A DNA stretch of 64,000 nucleotides from Candidatus Sulfopaludibacter sp. SbA3 (GTDB lineage Bacteria > Acidobacteriota > Terriglobia > Bryobacterales > Bryobacteraceae), in the NCBI GenBank assembly GCA_945893365.1, contig CAMDED010000017.1, positions 1 to 64,000 on the forward strand, written 5' to 3'. Below, in pieces: positions 60,526-64,000 of the stretch. The number at the start of each line of letters is the position of its first letter. Positions within the stretch are counted from its first letter, which is position 1. Below the pieces are notes generated by a model, which was given only the letters and a program-made list of their open reading frames with translations, was not told the origin of the DNA and did not search any database. The translations under genes were made by a program, and so were the position numbers.

Positions 60526-63500
60526 ATGAAAAACGCAGCATTAAGAGCATTAAGAACGTGGATTATTTTTCTGGTTGTGACCGGGGCCGGTCTCGCGCAG
60601 TTCGACACGGCGGTTGTACTTGGTACAGTGCGCGATCCGAGCGACAGTCCCGTGCCAGGCGCGGCCGTCACACTCACAAATGTCGAGACGGGGATCAAAT
60701 CCGTCACCAAGAGCGACGAGTCGGGCAGCTATCAGTTCTTGAACGTCCGGATCGGCACGTATCGGGTGAGCGCGGAAGTCACGGGTTTTGCAACAGCCGC
60801 CGTGGACAGCTTCGCGGTGCGGGTAAACGCGCGGCAGCGGGTGGATCTGGTTCTGCAAGTGGGGGCGGTCAGCGAGACCGTGCAGGTCACCGGCGCCGTC
60901 AAAGCGCTCGAAACCGATTCGAGCGACCGCGGGCAGGTGATCGGAACGAAACAAATCGTCGAGCTTCCGTTGAACGGACGCAACTACTCTGAGCTTGCGC
61001 TGCTCACGACAGGCGTCCGCCGCTCCGCCTACGCCTTCGCCAATCCGCCGCGCGAAGGGTCGTTTAACGCGAACGGGCAACGCAGCACCTTCAACAATTT
61101 TCTGCTCGATGGCGTGGATAACAACGCCTACGGCACGAGCAACCAGGGGTTCTCGAATCAGGTGGTGCAGGCCTCGCCGGACACCGTCGCCGAGTTCAAA
61201 GTCGTCACGAACAACATGAGCGCCGAGTATGGACGCACCTCCGGCGCGGTGATCAACGCATCGATGAAGAGCGGCACGAACGAATTTCACGGCAGCGCGT
61301 GGGAGTTCGTGCGCAATACAAGCCTCAATGCCGTTGGGTACTTCAAGCCTGTGGGCAACGTCAAGCCCACCCTGCAGCGGAACCAATACGGCTTTACATT
61401 TGGCGGGCCCATTGCGAAAAACCGCGCGTTCTTCTTTGCCGACTACGAAGGCTTCCGCGAGATCCAGAAGTTCCCCTCGTTCTCGAGCATCCCGACCCTG
61501 AACGACCGCCTGGGCATTTTCGATAAACCCGTGCGCAACGTCGTGACGGGCGAAATCTTTCCTGCCAATACGCCGATTCCGCCAACCCGCATCACGCCGT
61601 TCGCGCGCACGGTGCTGGCGAATCTGCCCGCGCCCACGAGCGCGGCGCGCGCCAACAATTTCAATCTGCTGCGCCGCGACAAGAACAACAACGACAAGAT
61701 GAACGTGAAGCTCGACGGGCAGATCAATAGCCGCATGACGGCATTCGTGCGCCTGAGCCACCGGAAGAGCAATATTTTCCAGCAGCCGGATATTTCCGGT
61801 CCCTCGGGCGGCGGCGGCAACGGCTTCGTCCGCGCGCTCAACCAGCAGCTCGCCATGGGTTTCACCTACACGGTGACGCCCACGTCGTTGTTGGAAGTTC
61901 GCATGGGAATTTCGAAGACGCGCGCCGGCAAGGAACCGTTCGGCCTGGGCGGACCGAGCATGCAGGCTTTGTTCGGCATCCCCGGACTCTCCGAGGATCC
62001 GCGGCTAAGCGGCGGACTGACGAACCAGAATATCGGCGGCTACACCGCCCTCGGGCGCCAGGCAACCAATCCGCAGTGGCAGCATCCGTTCCTCTACAAC
62101 CCGCGAGTGAATTATTCCCGCATCATGGGCAGGCACTCTCTCAAGGCGGGCTACGAATACCAGCGCATTCACACGGAAGTGCAAGACGTGAATCCGCTTT
62201 ACGGCGCGGACGTCTACGACGGCCAGTTCAGCCGCCCCACCGGCGGGGCCGCCGACACGGCCACCTACAACCTGGCCGACTTCATGTTCGGACAGCGGGC
62301 CGGCTATTCTCTGGTCAACTTCTTCGTTGCGCAGTACCGCCAGGCCATGAACTTCGCCTATCTTCAGGACGATTTCAAGGTGAACTCGAAGCTGACGCTG
62401 AACCTCGGCGCGCGCTACGAATATGCCACGCCGCAGTGGGAGAACGACAACAAGCTGAGCAATTTCGATCCTTTCGCGAACAAGCTGATTCCCGCGTCGA
62501 AGGGTTCGATCGCAAACCGCTCTCAAGTCGATCCGGACCGCAACAATTTCGCTCCCCGCGCCGGATTCGCCTACTCACTGAACTCGAAGACGGTCGTGCG
62601 CGGCGGCTACGGCATCAGTTATGTCCACTTCAACCGCGCGGGCGGCGGAAATCTCCTGGCGATCAACGGCCCGCAGGTAGTGATTGCGGCTATCTCGCAA
62701 GCGCCCGGACAACCCGGCTTTCGTCCGGCCGAACAGGGATATCCGGCCGGCCTGACGGATCCGGCGACGTTCGACCCGATCCGGTCCAACATTTCCTACA
62801 TGCCGCGCGACACGCGCACCGGGTATGTGCAGAACTGGTTTCTCTCCGTTCAGCGCGAGGTCGCGCGGAACACCGTGATCGATCTCGCCTACGTGGGCAA
62901 TCGCAGCAACAAGCTGCTTTTGTTCGCCGACTTCAATCAGGCGCGCCCGAACGGGCCGGCGGAAGAAACCGCGCTGCAGCTTCGCCGTCCGAACCAGAGC
63001 TTCGGGCCCATCACTCTTGCGGCCAACTACGGGTGGGCCAACTACAACGCGCTGCAAGTCAAGGTGGAGCGGCGCTACGCGGCGGGCTTCTTTGTTCTGA
63101 ACTCGTTCACGTATTCGAAGGCGATGGACAACGTGGGCCAGGCGCTCGAAGACCAGAACGGCAGCAATGGCGCGAGCGTGCAGAACTTCTACAACCTCGC
63201 GGCGGAAAAAGGCCCGTCGGGCTACGACCAGACTTTCAACAACACGACCAGTTTGGTGTGGCAAATTCCCGTTGGAAAGGGCAGGAGGTTCGCCGCGGAC
63301 CTGCCGGCGCTGGTTGACGGCGCGATCGGCGGCTGGCAGATCAGCGCCATCCACAACATGTGGAGCGGCGAGCCGATCAACCTCCGTTACAGCCCGGCCG
63401 CGGCGTCTCAAGTTTCAAACATCGCGGCGGATTGGCGCGGCGCCGTTTGGTACAGGCCGAATGTGAACGGGCCCGCGGTGACTCCGTCGGGGGGACGCAC

Positions 63501-63804
63501 GATCGACAACTACCTGAATATTGCGACGGTCACGCCGCCAACGGACCGCAGCCAGCCGTTCGGCAACGCGGGACGCAATGTCGCCCGCAGCCACGCGCTC
63601 TATCAAGCCGATATGGGAGTGCAGAAGGATTTCCACCTGCCGAGGGAAAACACCTACGTTCAGTTTCGCGCTGAGTTCTTCAATCTGCTGAACAAGTCGA
63701 ACTTCCGTCCCGCGAGTCCGAACCGTTCGACCGCGGCTTTCGGCACGATTCGGAGTACCTTCCCGGCGCGGCAGATCCAGTTTGCGTTGAAGCTTGTTTT
63801 CTAG
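60526..63804 (+). CDS. Oar-like TonB-dependent receptor with carboxypeptidase-regulatory N-terminal domain
   Basis: A 1092-residue outer-membrane protein. The signal peptide (LRTWIIFLVVTGAGLAQ) is followed by a CarboxypepD_reg-like domain: GTVRDPSDSPVPGAAVTLTNVETGIKSVTKSDESGSYQFLNVRIGTYRVSAEVTGF. Then comes the plug (QIVELPLNGRNYSELALLTTGV, FNANGQRSTFNNFLLDGVDNN, MSAEYGRTSGAVINASMKSGTNEFHG) and a long barrel ending in IQFALKLVF with a C-terminal Phe. This is the typical TonB/Oar family of Acidobacteria, thought to take up complex substrates or mediate adhesion. The start at 60526 has GGAGG upstream; TTG 60508 is in frame. It is divergent from the radical SAM gene. Confidence 0.95.
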   Translation: MKNAALRALRTWIIFLVVTGAGLAQFDTAVVLGTVRDPSDSPVPGAAVTLTNVETGIKSVTKSDESGSYQFLNVRIGTYRVSAEVTGFATAAVDSFAVRVNARQRVDLVLQVGAVSETVQVTGAVKALETDSSDRGQVIGTKQIVELPLNGRNYSELALLTTGVRRSAYAFANPPREGSFNANGQRSTFNNFLLDGVDNNAYGTSNQGFSNQVVQASPDTVAEFKVVTNNMSAEYGRTSGAVINASMKSGTNEFHGSAWEFVRNTSLNAVGYFKPVGNVKPTLQRNQYGFTFGGPIAKNRAFFFADYEGFREIQKFPSFSSIPTLNDRLGIFDKPVRNVVTGEIFPANTPIPPTRITPFARTVLANLPAPTSAARANNFNLLRRDKNNNDKMNVKLDGQINSRMTAFVRLSHRKSNIFQQPDISGPSGGGGNGFVRALNQQLAMGFTYTVTPTSLLEVRMGISKTRAGKEPFGLGGPSMQALFGIPGLSEDPRLSGGLTNQNIGGYTALGRQATNPQWQHPFLYNPRVNYSRIMGRHSLKAGYEYQRIHTEVQDVNPLYGADVYDGQFSRPTGGAADTATYNLADFMFGQRAGYSLVNFFVAQYRQAMNFAYLQDDFKVNSKLTLNLGARYEYATPQWENDNKLSNFDPFANKLIPASKGSIANRSQVDPDRNNFAPRAGFAYSLNSKTVVRGGYGISYVHFNRAGGGNLLAINGPQVVIAAISQAPGQPGFRPAEQGYPAGLTDPATFDPIRSNISYMPRDTRTGYVQNWFLSVQREVARNTVIDLAYVGNRSNKLLLFADFNQARPNGPAEETALQLRRPNQSFGPITLAANYGWANYNALQVKVERRYAAGFFVLNSFTYSKAMDNVGQALEDQNGSNGASVQNFYNLAAEKGPSGYDQTFNNTTSLVWQIPVGKGRRFAADLPALVDGAIGGWQISAIHNMWSGEPINLRYSPAAASQVSNIAADWRGAVWYRPNVNGPAVTPSGGRTIDNYLNIATVTPPTDRSQPFGNAGRNVARSHALYQADMGVQKDFHLPRENTYVQFRAEFFNLLNKSNFRPASPNRSTAAFGTIRSTFPARQIQFALKLVF

Positions 63805-63889
63805 CGGGAGCCGGCTCGGATCGGCAATTTTACTCGCCCGGCGCCGTCTGGCATTCATGGTCGTAAGCGAATTCGAACCGGCCGGCTGC

Positions 63890-63927
63890 CCCGATGGACG
63901 CGGTGGTATTCTTCCGCGTCCATCGGG
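63890..63927. terminator. Strong hairpin between convergent genes
   Basis: A perfect 14-bp stem (CCCGATGGACGCGG at 63890-63903, CCGCGTCCATCGGG at 63914-63927) with a 10-base loop sits between the TonB receptor and the partial gene on the other strand. The tail toward the plus strand is CCCGTTTCT, so it is a weak rho-independent signal but could serve both directions. Confidence 0.6.
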
Positions 63928-63934
63928 CCCGTTT

Positions 63935-64000
63935 CTAGTGGCCGTCGTCCGCGGTGGGACCGTAAATGCTCGGTACCTTGGCGTTCATCGCGCGCAGGTA
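63935..64000 (-). CDS. C-terminal end of a gene entering from outside the window
   Basis: The minus strand has an open frame from the window edge reading YLRAMNAKVPSIYGPTADDGH before a TAG at 63935-63937, just beyond the hairpin. Only about 21 residues are visible, so it is not identifiable. The placement of the hairpin right after the stop supports a real gene end. Confidence 0.4.
   Translation of the reverse strand, partial: YLRAMNAKVPSIYGPTADDGH

Noticed and set aside
1-64000. CRISPR arrays, rRNA or complete insertion sequences
   Set aside because: No regularly spaced repeat array, rRNA-like stretch or full transposase gene with terminal repeats was seen on either strand.

Overview
The window reads as a chromosomal segment of a GC-rich soil-type Acidobacteriota, most likely the Bryobacterales/Solibacter group. 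This is inferred from gene content rather than a marker gene: an Oar-like TonB receptor with an N-terminal carboxypeptidase-regulatory domain, a secretin with a C-terminal cohesin domain, TAT-exported Gfo/Idh and sugar-metabolism proteins, a DUF1080 protein, a PadR operon, and many short palindromic intergenic repeats. No rRNA, tRNA, CRISPR array, prophage or complete insertion sequence was seen.

Layout. 0-6 kb: an orphan two-helix membrane protein, then a minus-strand group with a phosphoheptose-isomerase-like SIS protein, a DapF-like epimerase lacking both catalytic cysteines, a nucleotide-sugar dehydrogenase, and a secreted CocE-type hydrolase. 6-7 kb: a PIN toxin/antitoxin pair and a small protein with an SSB-like C-terminal tip. 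7-16 kb: an MFS transporter followed by an outer-membrane biogenesis set (Omp85/TamA-like barrel, SurA-like chaperone without a PPIase domain, TamB). 16-20 kb: a BrnT/BrnA-like module, a phosphatidylserine decarboxylase, decayed gene remnants and a secreted beta-propeller. 20-26 kb: a minus-strand, partly overlapping chain of a molybdopterin oxidoreductase, a lipoprotein, GDP-mannose 4,6-dehydratase and a PPC-domain protein. 26-32 kb: a serine hydrolase, HicA/HicB, and an operon of a cohesin-bearing secretin with two pseudopilins. 32-35 kb: SmpB, leucyl aminopeptidase and a UxuA-like protein.

35-42 kb is the most accessory-looking part. A tightly overlapped operon (PadR, four-helix membrane protein, S33 lipoprotein peptidase, NatA/NatB-type ABC exporter, Tubby/LURP-like protein) lies between copies of a dispersed direct repeat, next to a dihydrofolate-reductase-family gene and gene-free, repeat-rich DNA. 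42-49 kb holds a radical SAM/B12 protein with a well-formed promoter, an MBL hydrolase, and secreted sugar-related and DUF362-like proteins. 49.5-58.2 kb is a six-gene minus-strand run: APC permease, a very large Ser/Thr kinase-ATPase-TPR protein, a neutral-ceramidase-like protein, a ferredoxin, a STAS protein and an FAD disulfide reductase. The end carries a second radical SAM/B12 protein, the TonB receptor, a strong hairpin and the tail of a gene that leaves the window.

The best candidates for undescribed biology are the kinase/ceramidase/ferredoxin/STAS/flavoprotein run, the repeat-flanked PadR-peptidase-ABC operon, the double Cys-to-Ser DapF-like enzyme, and the small protein with the SSB-like tail. 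All domain calls come from reading the translated sequence; no database search was run.
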